DNA from: an uncultured Oscillospiraceae bacterium
GTDB taxonomy: Bacteria; Bacillota; Clostridia; Oscillospirales; Oscillospiraceae
Length of the DNA: 32,462 nucleotides
Assembly: GCA_902497145.1 (NCBI GenBank)
Contig: CABVDR010000028.1
Coordinates: forward strand, 1 to 32,462
Direction of reading: 5' to 3'
The translations under genes and the position numbers were made by a program. Below are positions 22,377-29,528 of this stretch, one piece after another. The notes under the pieces are model-generated. The model saw only the letters and a list, made by a program, of their open reading frames with translations, was not told the DNA's origin and made no database searches. Each line of letters begins with the position of its first letter. Position 1 is the stretch's first letter.

Positions 22377-23255
22377 TCAGATTCCCCGGTTCAGGGTGCG
22401 GCGAAGGCGGATTTTCCCCGCCAGGGCCTGGTCCAGCAGGTCCAAAAACTTCTGCCGGTCCTCCGGCAGGCCGCCCTTGAGAGGCAGGTAGTTGGAGGCG
22501 TGGTTGCTGGTGAAGTGGAGGGGATCCACGTCCAGGTTTTCCACCAGCAGGTGGCACTCCTCCAAAATTTGGTCGGGAGTACACACCTTGAACCGTCCGG
22601 CCAGCACGTCCTCCCCCAGGGGGGTACCCTTGGCGGGGGCGAAGGTCATGGCCGACAGGTGCCGGGGCTTCATGGCGTTGATCATCTTGGCGGTGGAGAG
22701 GATGTGCTCCTCCCAGTCCCCGTCCTGGCCGGTGAGGCCCATGATTACGATGGCCCACAGGTCAAAGCCGGCGGCCACCAGCTTTTGGCCCGCCTCCAGC
22801 ATCTGGGCGGCGGTGACCCCCTTGTTGATGGCCTTGAGCACCGCGTCGCTGCCGCTCTCCACCCCCAGGTAGGCCCGGTTGAGGCCTGCGTCCCGGATGG
22901 CTTTCAGCTCCTCGGGGGATTTGGCCAAGGTGCTCCGGGGTCCGGCGTAGGTGGTCACCTTCTCCAGGGCAGGGAACGTGTCGTAGAGTTTTCTCAATAC
23001 CCGGATGAGGTCGTCGGTTTTCATGATGACCGCGTCGCCGTCCATGAGGAACACCCGCTTGAGCCCCGGACCGTAGTAGTCCCGGGCCATGTCGATGTCC
23101 TCCAGAATCTCCTCCACCGGGCGGATGCGGAATTTCTTCTCCTTATACATGGCACAGAAGGTGCACTTGTTGTAGGAGCAGCCGATGGTGCACTGGAGCA
23201 GATAGCTCTTCCACTCCCCTGGGGGCCGGTACAAAATATCACTGTCGTATCGCAT
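22377..23255 (-). CDS. Radical SAM protein with a C-x4-C-x2-C-type cysteine cluster
   Basis: A 292-residue radical SAM TIM-barrel protein. The N-terminal cysteine set is QCTIGCSYNKCTFCAMYK (C22, C26, C31, C34). The last three are spaced x4 and x2, unlike the canonical x3/x2 cluster, while C22-x3-C26 is the usual first gap. The aromatic AM-Y after the cluster and the GVESGSD, GLTGQ and APAKGTPLGED stretches are radical SAM core features (SAM binding). I recall a widespread family with the CS-NKCTFCxMYK motif and no assigned reaction; no function is claimed. It is the last gene of the nth-rarA run, 68 bp after DUF951 with a probable terminator between them. Confidence 0.85.
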   Translation of the reverse strand: MRYDSDILYRPPGEWKSYLLQCTIGCSYNKCTFCAMYKEKKFRIRPVEEILEDIDMARDYYGPGLKRVFLMDGDAVIMKTDDLIRVLRKLYDTFPALEKVTTYAGPRSTLAKSPEELKAIRDAGLNRAYLGVESGSDAVLKAINKGVTAAQMLEAGQKLVAAGFDLWAIVIMGLTGQDGDWEEHILSTAKMINAMKPRHLSAMTFAPAKGTPLGEDVLAGRFKVCTPDQILEECHLLVENLDVDPLHFTSNHASNYLPLKGGLPEDRQKFLDLLDQALAGKIRLRRTLNRGI

Positions 23256-23274
23256 AAGTCGTTTCCTTTCTTCT

Positions 23275-23313
23275 CACAAAACAAACGGTTCCGCTCCCAC
23301 TGGGGCGGGAGCG
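23275..23313 (-). terminator. Probable terminator after DUF951
   Basis: CGCTCCC (23292-23298) pairs with GGGAGCG (23307-23313). On the minus strand the stem is followed by GAACCGTTTGTTTTG, a broken U-tract. It may separate the radical SAM gene from the genes before it. Confidence 0.5.
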
Positions 23314-23323
23314 CAAAACATGG

Positions 23324-23521
23324 TCATACGTTCACCTGTTCTCCGTCCCGGAACACCTTGCGGATGTTTTTCTCCGCCTTGCTCCGGGGCAGCATCACCT
23401 CATGGCCGCAGCCCTGGCAGCGCATTTTAAAATCCATGCCCACCCGCAGAACCAGCCACTCCGAGCTGCCGCAGGGATGGGTCTTTTTCATTCTCAGGAT
23501 ATCCCCTACATGAATGTCCAT
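23324..23521 (-). CDS. DUF951 family small protein (YyzM-like)
   Basis: Sixty-five residues. HVGDILRMKKTHPCGSSEW is the typical start, with LRVGMDFKMRCQGCGHEVML in the middle giving C17 and a CxxC pair that could bind zinc. The C-terminus is basic. The family is near universal in Firmicutes, usually next to ychF or chromosome-partition genes, with no settled function. It starts 10 bp after the response regulator with GGGAGGT as ribosome site, so the two are cotranscribed. Confidence 0.93.
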   Translation of the reverse strand: MDIHVGDILRMKKTHPCGSSEWLVLRVGMDFKMRCQGCGHEVMLPRSKAEKNIRKVFRDGEQVNV

Positions 23522-23531
23522 GCCGACCTCC

Positions 23532-24224
23532 CTAAAAATCCGACATTTTAAAGCCGATGCCCCACACGGTCTTGATATACTCCTGCTTGCTCACCTTGCC
23601 CAGCTTGGAGCGCAGGTTGCTGATGTGTACATTCACCGTGTTGTCGTCGCCAAAGTAATCCTCGCCCCACACGTGCTGGTAGATCTGCTCCCGGGTAAAC
23701 ACCCGCTTGGGGTACTCCATCAGCAGGGCCAGAATTTCAAACTCCCGGGCGGTGAGGGTGACGGGGTTTCCCTCTGCCGTGACGGTAAACTCCTCCCGGT
23801 CCAGGCACAGGTCCCCGCAGACAAAGCGCTGCTTCTTCTCCGGGGGCGCGGAAAACTTCTTCACCCGGCGCAGCTGGGCCTCCACCCGAGCCAGCACCTC
23901 CTGGTTGTCAAAGGGCTTGGGGATGAAATCGTCCGCCCCCAGGCGCAGCACCTTCACCCGGTCCTCTACCCCCGCTTTGGCGGACAGGACAATAATGGGC
24001 ATGGTGCCGTGCTGGCGCACCTTGGCGATAAACTCCTCCCCGGTGAGGCCGGGGAGCATGAGGTCCAGCAGCACCAGGTCAAAGCCCTCCTTCTCCGCCC
24101 ACAGCATGGCCTCGCTGCCGGAGAAGGCGCTCTGGCTGAGGTAGCCCGCGTCGGTGAGAATGGTACACAGCAGGCGGTTGATGTCCTGGTCATCCTCCAC
24201 CACCAAAATCCGTATCGGCTCCAA
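23532..24224 (-). CDS. OmpR/PhoB-family response regulator
   Basis: A receiver (1-120) plus winged-helix DNA-binding domain (about 130-228) of 230 residues. The acidic pocket is E10-D11-D12, phosphoacceptor D54 in LVLLDLMLPG, the switch Ser in VLSAKAG, and Lys in FIPKPFD. The recognition-domain motifs EFEILALLMEYPKRVFTREQIYQHVWG and DDNTVNVHISNLRSKLG are typical. The TTG start lies one base after the rarA stop, with GGAAGG in the end of rarA, so translation is coupled. No histidine kinase lies next to it. The kinase at the right end of this window is 8 kb away and may be unrelated. Confidence 0.95.
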   Translation of the reverse strand: MEPIRILVVEDDQDINRLLCTILTDAGYLSQSAFSGSEAMLWAEKEGFDLVLLDLMLPGLTGEEFIAKVRQHGTMPIIVLSAKAGVEDRVKVLRLGADDFIPKPFDNQEVLARVEAQLRRVKKFSAPPEKKQRFVCGDLCLDREEFTVTAEGNPVTLTAREFEILALLMEYPKRVFTREQIYQHVWGEDYFGDDNTVNVHISNLRSKLGKVSKQEYIKTVWGIGFKMSDF

Positions 24225-24225
24225 C

Positions 24226-25506
24226 TTAGGTCCTTCCTTTCTCAGGCTTTTTGATCTCCTCCCAGTAGCGGCGGGCGGCCTGCTCCGTCTTGTTGTCGCC
24301 GTACTGGTAGTATTTCCGGTTTTTCAGCTCGTCCGGCAGGTACTGCTGAGGCACCCAGTGGCCGGGGAAGTCGTGGGGATAGAGGTACCCCTGCTCCCGC
24401 TCCAGCCCCGCCGAGTCGGCGTGGACGTTTTGCAGTTCTCTTGGGATGTCCCCCACCCGCCCCGCCTTCACGTCTGCCATGGCGGCGGCGATGCCCTGAT
24501 AGACCGAGTTGGACTTGGGGGCGGTGGCCAGCAGCACCGCCGCCTGGGCCAGGGGCAGCCGGGCCTCGGGCAGTCCCAGCTGCAGGGCGTTGTCCACCAG
24601 GGCCTTCACAATGAGGGCCGCCTGGGGATAGGCCATCCCCACGTCCTCGCTGGCGGAGCACAACAGCCGCCGGATAGCGGTGGTCATGTCCCCCGCCTCC
24701 AGCAGCCGGGCCAGATAGTGGAGGGCGGCGTCCGGATCGGACCCCCGCAAAGACTTCATCAGGGCGGAGGCGATGTCAAAGTGGGCGTCTCCCTCCCGGT
24801 CGTAGCGCATGGCCGACTTCTGGGCCGCCGTTTTCGCGTCATCCAGACTGACAAGGAATTTCCCTTGCTCCTTCTTGGCTGCCGAGGCCAGCAGCTCCAG
24901 GGCGTTCATGGCCTTGCGGATATCGCCGCCACAGGCGGAGGCGATGTGCTCCCGCACCCCCTCCTCCAGCTCCAGCTTGCCGCCCAGCCGCCCCTCCAGG
25001 ATGGAAACCCCCCGGTCGATGGCAGGCAGGGCGTCCTGGGCGGTGATCTGCTTGAACTCAAAGACGGTGGACCGGGACAGCACCGCCCCGAACACGTAGA
25101 AGAAGGGGTTCTCCGTGGTGGAGGCGATGAGGGTGATCTTTCCGTTCTCCATAAACTCCAGCAGAGACTGCTGCTGCTTCTTGTTAAAGTACTGGATCTC
25201 GTCGAGGTAAAGCAAAACCCCTTCCGGGGCCAATAGGGTCCCAATGTCGGCGATGATGTCTTTAATGTCGCTGATAGAGGCGGTGGTGGCGTTGAGGCGG
25301 TGCAGCGGCCGGTTGGTGCGCTGGGCGATGATGTTGGCCACGGTAGTCTTACCCGTGCCAGAGGGGCCGTAGAAGATGAGATTTGGCACATTGCCCCCCT
25401 CAATGATACGGCGCAGCAGGCCGTCCTTGCCTAAAATATGTTTCTGCCCCACCACTTCATCCAGGGTCGTGGGCCGGATCTCATCGGCCAGAGGCCGGTA
25501 TGCCAT
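24226..25506 (-). CDS. rarA: Replication-associated recombination protein A (AAA+ ATPase)
   Basis: RarA (MgsA) is a clamp-loader-like AAA+ ATPase that acts at stalled replication forks with SSB. The protein is 426 residues. Walker A GPSGTGKTT is at 47-55, Walker B LYLDEI at 99-104, sensor 1 ASTTENPFF, and the C-terminal tetramerisation domain contains DVGMAYPQA and the GYLYPHDFPGHWVPQQYLPD stretch typical of RarA and WRNIP1. ATG 25506 has GTGAGGTG upstream. Together with nth two genes before, it makes this an operon with a repair flavour. Confidence 0.97.
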   Translation of the reverse strand: MAYRPLADEIRPTTLDEVVGQKHILGKDGLLRRIIEGGNVPNLIFYGPSGTGKTTVANIIAQRTNRPLHRLNATTASISDIKDIIADIGTLLAPEGVLLYLDEIQYFNKKQQQSLLEFMENGKITLIASTTENPFFYVFGAVLSRSTVFEFKQITAQDALPAIDRGVSILEGRLGGKLELEEGVREHIASACGGDIRKAMNALELLASAAKKEQGKFLVSLDDAKTAAQKSAMRYDREGDAHFDIASALMKSLRGSDPDAALHYLARLLEAGDMTTAIRRLLCSASEDVGMAYPQAALIVKALVDNALQLGLPEARLPLAQAAVLLATAPKSNSVYQGIAAAMADVKAGRVGDIPRELQNVHADSAGLEREQGYLYPHDFPGHWVPQQYLPDELKNRKYYQYGDNKTEQAARRYWEEIKKPEKGRT

Positions 25507-25535
25507 AACAAATCACCTCACAGGAAAACAGAAAC

Positions 25536-26150
25536 TCAGGCGGGCTGGATGAGACCGGCAGCCCGGCACATCCGCTCTTTGAAGAAGTGGTTCACCAAGG
25601 CGATGGAGCGCCCCACCCCCACCATGGCGGCCAAGGTACCGATGCCGATGCCGATAATCTTGCCGCCCCACGCCAGGCCGATGATGCAGGTCACAGTGAC
25701 GCAGCCCACGTCGAAGATATTTTTGGCAAAACCCTGGTCCCGGCCCATCTTCTCGGCCACAGCGGCTACGATGCCGTCTCCGGGGTTGGGCACCAGGCGC
25801 ATGTTCACCGTCATGGACACCCCAATGCCGGTACACAGGATGGCCAAAATCAGCAGCAGGAAGTTGGCGAGGAAACCGTGGTTGGCGCTGTCATAGGGAA
25901 TGAGGGCGTCAAACAGGTTGAGCACCCGGCTGAACACCAGGCTCAGGGGGAACTGGAGCAGGTCGTAGAGGTGGCTCTTCTTCCCCCGGATGGCAAATTG
26001 GGCGGCCACAAACAGGGCATAGAGCACAAAGGTCATGTCCCCGAAGTTCATCCCCAGAATCTGGGACACGCAGTAGGCCACCGACACGATGGGCGACACG
26101 CCCAGGCCCGTTTTGGTGTTCAGGGTGAGGCCCAGGGCCAGAATCAGCAT
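25536..26150 (-). CDS. YczE/YyaS/YitT-like integral membrane protein (5' end uncertain)
   Basis: A polytopic protein with about five helices. LTLNTKTGLGVSPIVSVAYCVS and VNMRLVPNPGDGIVAAVAEKMGRDQGFAKNIFDV, split by helices, are the YczE signatures (L-GVSPW-like and PGDG). The function of this family is unsettled. The start is unclear. ATG 26150 lacks a ribosome site and clips helix 1. The frame is open to a TTG at 26330, but that part translates a repeat (26197-26251). The best ribosome site (GGAGAG, 26182-26187) serves an ATG at 26172 that is in another frame; a small 5' frameshift is possible. It lies between nth and rarA in the same direction. Confidence 0.75.
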   Translation of the reverse strand: MLILALGLTLNTKTGLGVSPIVSVAYCVSQILGMNFGDMTFVLYALFVAAQFAIRGKKSHLYDLLQFPLSLVFSRVLNLFDALIPYDSANHGFLANFLLLILAILCTGIGVSMTVNMRLVPNPGDGIVAAVAEKMGRDQGFAKNIFDVGCVTVTCIIGLAWGGKIIGIGIGTLAAMVGVGRSIALVNHFFKERMCRAAGLIQPA

Positions 26151-26196
26151 ACCTAGGGTATAACAACTCCATCGGTTTACGCTCTCCGCTTTCTTG

Positions 26197-26251
26197 CCCG
26201 CTTTCTTGAAAGAAAGCTTGGCAAAGAACTTCCCGCAAAGCTTCGCTTTGC
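26197..26251. repeat. Second copy of the small repeat seen at 3188-3221, with adjacent hairpin
   Basis: The core CCCGCTTTCTTGAAAGAAAGC followed by TTGGCAAAGAACTT aligns with CCCGCTTTTTGAAAAAAGCG followed by AGGCAAAAACTTT at 3188-3221. Both contain the short palindrome and the GGCAAA tail and both lie a little upstream of a minus-strand gene. A perfect GCAAAGC-ttc-GCTTTGC hairpin follows at 26235-26251. It is probably one family of extragenic palindromes. Confidence 0.65.
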
Positions 26252-26359
26252 CTCCTGCCCGCCGGCAAGAGACAGGTTCAGAGAAATGTCCTTCTCCCGC
26301 CTGTAAGTCATCACTTGTCCTGTGTTTCAATGTAACATGCCTTCTTTAATATTGAATTC

Positions 26360-27019
26360 TCAGTCTTTGGCAGGCTCTGCCACGTTTTTGGTAAAGTAGT
26401 CGCACCAGGGTCGGAGCACACACTCTCCGCACTGGGGCCGTCGGGCAATACACACCACCCGGCCGTGGAGTACCAGACGGTGGCAGAAGTCGTTGGACTC
26501 CTCCGGGGGCAGCACCTTCCGCAGCTGCATTTCCACCTTGGTGGGATCCTTGGAGCCGTCGGTGAGGCCCAGCAGGCCGGTGATGCGGATGCAGTGAGTA
26601 TCGGCCACCACCACGCCGGGCACATGGAACACGTCGCCCAGCATCAGGTTGGCTGTCTTGCGCCCCACGCCGGGCAGCTTCAGAAGATCCTCCATGGTTC
26701 CCGGCACCTTGCCTCCATACTCGGACAGAATCATCTGGGAGGCCAGGACGATATCCCGGGCCTTGGCCCGGAAAAAGCCGGTGGAGTGGATGTACTGCTC
26801 CACCTCGGAGATGTCGGCGTTAGCCAGGGCCTCCAGGGTGGGAAAGCGGGCAAAGAGGGCGGGGGTCACTTTGTTCACCCGCTCATCGGTACACTGGGCA
26901 GCCAGACGCACCGAGAACAGCAATTCATAGTCCTTCTCATATTCCAGGGAGCAGATCCCGTCGGGGTAGAGCTCCTTAAGCGCCTCTACAATGGCGCGCA
27001 CCTCTTCCTGTGACTTCAT
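26360..27019 (-). CDS. nth: Endonuclease III (DNA glycosylase/AP lyase)
   Basis: Nth removes oxidised pyrimidines and nicks the abasic site. The protein is 219 residues. The helix-hairpin-helix LPGVGRKTANLML carries the catalytic Lys, the catalytic Asp lies in VVVADTHCIRI, and the [4Fe-4S] loop C-x6-C-x2-C-x5-C is intact near the C-terminus (CIARRPQCGECVLRPWC). ATG 27019 is chosen because GAGAGG lies eight bases upstream; a further ATG eight codons earlier has none. It is the first gene of the minus-strand run and divergent from glyA. Confidence 0.97.
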   Translation of the reverse strand: MKSQEEVRAIVEALKELYPDGICSLEYEKDYELLFSVRLAAQCTDERVNKVTPALFARFPTLEALANADISEVEQYIHSTGFFRAKARDIVLASQMILSEYGGKVPGTMEDLLKLPGVGRKTANLMLGDVFHVPGVVVADTHCIRITGLLGLTDGSKDPTKVEMQLRKVLPPEESNDFCHRLVLHGRVVCIARRPQCGECVLRPWCDYFTKNVAEPAKD

Positions 27020-27052
27020 GGTTTCATCCTCTCTTTCGAGCATATCATTTTT

Positions 27053-27061
27053 ATTGTATCA
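27053..27061 (-). promoter_or_regulatory. Candidate extended -10 promoter of the nth run
   Basis: On the minus strand TG-A-TACAAT lies about 34 bases before the nth ATG. A TTGACA just upstream is too close to serve as its -35, so this would be an extended -10 promoter. Confidence 0.4.
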
Positions 27062-27105
27062 CAGCTTGTCAAACCTGGCGACCGCAATTTTCTGTCGGCA
27101 CCGCA

Positions 27106-27133
27106 TTGTTTTTTTCCCCACGTCTGGTATAAT
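27106..27133 (+). promoter_or_regulatory. Promoter of glyA
   Basis: TTGTTT (27106-27111), a 16-base spacer, and a perfect TATAAT (27128-27133) with TGG just before it (extended -10). The leader is about 60 nt. The glyA ribosome site is AAAAGGAG, eight bases before ATG 27200. Confidence 0.78.
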
Positions 27134-27199
27134 AACCGCATAACTGTGGACATCCGCAGACAGGCTTTGCCTCAGATGAACCGAAAAGGAGTGTTTCCC

Positions 27200-28453
27200 A
27201 TGGTCAACGAACTTATGGACTTTCTCACCGCTGCTGATCCCCAGGTGGGTCAGGCCGTGCGGGCCGAGTACGACCGGCAGCAGCAGAACATTGAGCTGAT
27301 CGCCTCCGAGAACATCGTCAGCCCTGCTGTGCTGGCCGCCGCCGGCACCGTGCTCACCAACAAATACGCCGAAGGCTACCCCGGCAAGCGCTACTACGGC
27401 GGCTGCCAGTGCGTGGACGTGGTGGAGAACATCGCCATTGAGCGGGCCAAGGAGCTCTTCGGCGCCGGCTATGCCAACGTACAGCCCCACTCCGGCGCCC
27501 AGGCCAACTTTGCTGTGTATCAGGCCCTCTGCCAGCACGGCGACACCGTCATGGGCATGAGCCTGGACAACGGCGGCCACCTCACCCACGGCTCCCCCGT
27601 TAACTTCTCCGGCAAGAACTACCACATGGTGGCCTACGGTGTGGACGAGAAGGGCTATATCGACTACGACCAGGTGCGGGATCTGGCCAAGAAGCACCAG
27701 CCCAAGATGATCCTGGCCGGCGCCTCCGCCTACCCCCGGGTCATCGACTTCAAGACCTTCGCCGACATCGCCCACGAGGTGGGCGCCTACCTGTTTGTGG
27801 ACATGGCCCATATCGCCGGTCTGGTGGCCGCTGGCCTGCACCCCTCCCCCGTCCCCTACGCCGACGTGGTGTCCACCACCACCCACAAGACCCTGCGCGG
27901 TCCTCGCGGCGGCATGCTGCTGTGCAATGACCCCGACATCGCCAAGAAGCTCAACTCCGCCATCTTCCCTGGCAGCCAGGGCGGCCCCCTGGAGCACATC
28001 ATCGCCGCCAAGGCGGTGGCCCTGGGCGAGGCCCTCAAGCCGGAGTTTAAGGAGTATCAGGCCCAGATCGTGAAGAACGCCTCGGTTCTGGCCCAGTCCA
28101 TCCTGGAGGGCGGCCTGGACCTGGTGTCCGGCGGCACCGACAACCACCTGATGCTGGTGGATCTGCGTCCCGCCCACCTCACCGGCAAGGAGATGGAGCA
28201 CCGGCTGGACGAGGTGTATATCACCGTCAACAAGAACGCCATCCCCAACGACCCGGAGAAGCCCTTCGTCACCTCCGGCATCCGGGTGGGCACCCCCGCC
28301 GTCACCTCCCGTGGCTTCAAGGAGGAGGAGATGAAGGTGGTGGGCTCCCTCATCTGCCAGTGCGCCCAGGACGACTTCCAGTCCAACATCGAGTCCCTGC
28401 GCGCCCAGGTGAAGGCCCTGACCAGCAAGTATCCTCTGTATACCAATGGCTAA
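27200..28453 (+). CDS. glyA: Serine hydroxymethyltransferase
   Basis: GlyA interconverts serine and glycine with tetrahydrofolate and PLP, the main supply of one-carbon units. The protein has 417 residues. The N-terminal IELIASENIVSPAVL, NKYAEGYPGKRYYGGC and HSGAQANFAVY motifs are standard; the PLP-binding lysine lies in VSTTTHKTLRGPRGG; the C-terminal part has NKNAIPNDPEKPFVTSGIRVGTPAVTSRGF. The ATG at 27200 is set by AAAAGGAG; the frame runs 18 codons further upstream without a better site. Codon choice is strongly biased towards C-ending codons, in line with high expression. It is monocistronic between a strong promoter and a strong terminator. Confidence 0.98.
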   Translation: MVNELMDFLTAADPQVGQAVRAEYDRQQQNIELIASENIVSPAVLAAAGTVLTNKYAEGYPGKRYYGGCQCVDVVENIAIERAKELFGAGYANVQPHSGAQANFAVYQALCQHGDTVMGMSLDNGGHLTHGSPVNFSGKNYHMVAYGVDEKGYIDYDQVRDLAKKHQPKMILAGASAYPRVIDFKTFADIAHEVGAYLFVDMAHIAGLVAAGLHPSPVPYADVVSTTTHKTLRGPRGGMLLCNDPDIAKKLNSAIFPGSQGGPLEHIIAAKAVALGEALKPEFKEYQAQIVKNASVLAQSILEGGLDLVSGGTDNHLMLVDLRPAHLTGKEMEHRLDEVYITVNKNAIPNDPEKPFVTSGIRVGTPAVTSRGFKEEEMKVVGSLICQCAQDDFQSNIESLRAQVKALTSKYPLYTNG

Positions 28454-28475
28454 AATATTCACAAAGAAAAACCAC

Positions 28476-28510
28476 AAGGGGCGCGGCTCTGCCGCGCCCC
28501 TTGCCTTTTT
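28476..28510 (+). terminator. Terminator of glyA
   Basis: A perfect 12-bp stem AAGGGGCGCGGC/GCCGCGCCCCTT (28476-28502), loop tct, then GCC and TTTTT. It lies 22 bp after the glyA stop. Confidence 0.9.
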
Positions 28511-28529
28511 CTCCGCTCCATTGCATAAT
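28501..28529 (+). promoter_or_regulatory. Candidate promoter of rlmA embedded in the glyA terminator tail
   Basis: TTGCCT (28501-28506, 4 of 6) and CATAAT (28524-28529, 5 of 6) are separated by exactly 17 bases. The -35 overlaps the end of the terminator stem. The predicted transcript would start inside the second hairpin at 28530-28556. Confidence 0.45.
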
Positions 28530-28566
28530 AGCGGTGGGGCTGTCTGTCCCACCGCTTTGATTTTTT
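28530..28566 (+). terminator. Second terminator-like hairpin after glyA, just before rlmA
   Basis: A perfect 9-bp stem AGCGGTGGG/CCCACCGCT (28530-28556) is followed by TTGATTTTTT. With the previous hairpin it makes a tandem terminator. The rlmA ribosome site GAGGTG begins directly after the T-run. Confidence 0.78.
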
Positions 28567-28578
28567 GAGGTGAATGTC

Positions 28579-29406
28579 ATGAGTCTCTTCCGCTGTCCCC
28601 TGTGTCAGGCACCCTTGACCCGGGGAGAACATGCCTATACCTGTCCCGCCGGCCACAGCTTCGATCTGGCCGCCGCGGGCTACACCCATCTGCTCCCCGC
28701 CAACCGCAAACACTCCAAAAATCCCGGGGACGACAAGGCCATGGTGGCCGCCCGCTCCGCCTTTTTAGACAAGGGCTACTACACCCCCCTGGCCAATACC
28801 CTTTGTGACTTAGCCGCCCGAGACACGGCAGATCTCCCCCACCCCGTCCTGCTGGACTGCGGCTGCGGGGAGGGGTACTACACCGCCGCCCTGTCCGCTC
28901 GTCTCGCTCAGGAGGGGCGCTCCGGCCCCATCGCCGGGGTGGACATCTCCAAATTTGCCCTGCGCCGGGCCGCCAAGCGGGTTAAGGTGGGAGAGTTTGC
29001 CGTGGCCTCGGTGTACCACCTGCCGGTGGATGACGAGAGCGTGGATCTGCTCTTCAACGTCTTCTCTCCCCTGTGCCCCCAGGAGTTTGCCCGGGTGCTC
29101 CGGCCCGGCGGGCACTTCTACTATGTGGTTCCTTCCGCCCTCCACCTGTGGGAGATGAAGCAGGTTCTCTACGACAAGCCCTATGAAAACGCCGTCAAGC
29201 GGGAGGACTACCCTGGCTTCCAGTGGCTGGAGGCGGTGCCCCTGCGGTATTCCGTCCATCTGGACTGTTCTCAGGACATTATGGCCCTCTTCGGCATGAC
29301 CCCTTACGCCTGGAAGACCCCCAAGGCGGGGGTGGAGCGGCTGTCTGCTCGGGAGGGGCTGGACACCCAGATCGGCTTTGACATCCATGTCTACCGCAAA
29401 CTTTAG
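28579..29406 (+). CDS. rlmA: 23S rRNA (guanine-N1) methyltransferase, RlmA type
   Basis: The RlmA family methylates N1 of G745 or G748 in 23S rRNA hairpin 35. The 275-residue protein starts with a zinc finger: C6-P-L-C9 and C22-x3-H26. Next comes the family stretch SFDLAAAGYTHLLPANRKHS with GDDKAMVAARSAFLDKGYYTPL. The SAM-binding motif I is LLDCGCGEGYYT, followed by GVDISKFALRRAAKR and VLRPGGHFYYV. ATG 28579 follows GAGGTG by six bases; a GTG three codons earlier overlaps that site. In some bacteria the G748 enzyme gives tylosin/mycinamicin resistance; which of the two guanines is the target here cannot be told from sequence. Confidence 0.92.
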   Translation: MSLFRCPLCQAPLTRGEHAYTCPAGHSFDLAAAGYTHLLPANRKHSKNPGDDKAMVAARSAFLDKGYYTPLANTLCDLAARDTADLPHPVLLDCGCGEGYYTAALSARLAQEGRSGPIAGVDISKFALRRAAKRVKVGEFAVASVYHLPVDDESVDLLFNVFSPLCPQEFARVLRPGGHFYYVVPSALHLWEMKQVLYDKPYENAVKREDYPGFQWLEAVPLRYSVHLDCSQDIMALFGMTPYAWKTPKAGVERLSAREGLDTQIGFDIHVYRKL

Positions 29407-29407
29407 A

Positions 29408-29455
29408 CTTTCTTTAATCTTTCTTTCTGGGGATTCAACCTTTGGGGGTTATACT
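29408..29455 (+). promoter_or_regulatory. Candidate regulated promoter of the ABC transporter operon with 11-bp-period direct repeats
   Basis: CTTTCTTT occurs at 29408-29415 and again at 29419-29426, one helical turn (11 bp) apart. A TATACT (-10) follows at 29450-29455, and the -35 position (29427-29432, CTGGGG) has no match to consensus. A poor -35 preceded by phased direct repeats is the layout of promoters activated by OmpR-family regulators. Confidence 0.4.
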
Positions 29456-29468
29456 GACCCTGTCAACC

Positions 29469-29489
29469 GGAGGAAAGCCGCTTTCCTCC
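29469..29489 (+). other. GGAGGAAAG/CTTTCCTCC hairpin in the ABC operon leader
   Basis: A perfect 9-bp stem with a three-base loop (ccg) lies about 40 bases before the ABC ATPase start, beginning near the predicted +1. It has no U-run after it. It may stabilise the 5' end or present a Shine-Dalgarno-like decoy. Confidence 0.5.
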
Positions 29490-29528
29490 CGCCACACCTT
29501 ACATGACCCGAAAGAAAGGGGAAACCAT

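Noticed and set aside
23532..24224. Pairing of this response regulator with the histidine kinase at 32180
   Set aside because: They are about 8 kb apart, on opposite strands and in different operons. The kinase's own regulator probably lies just past the window.
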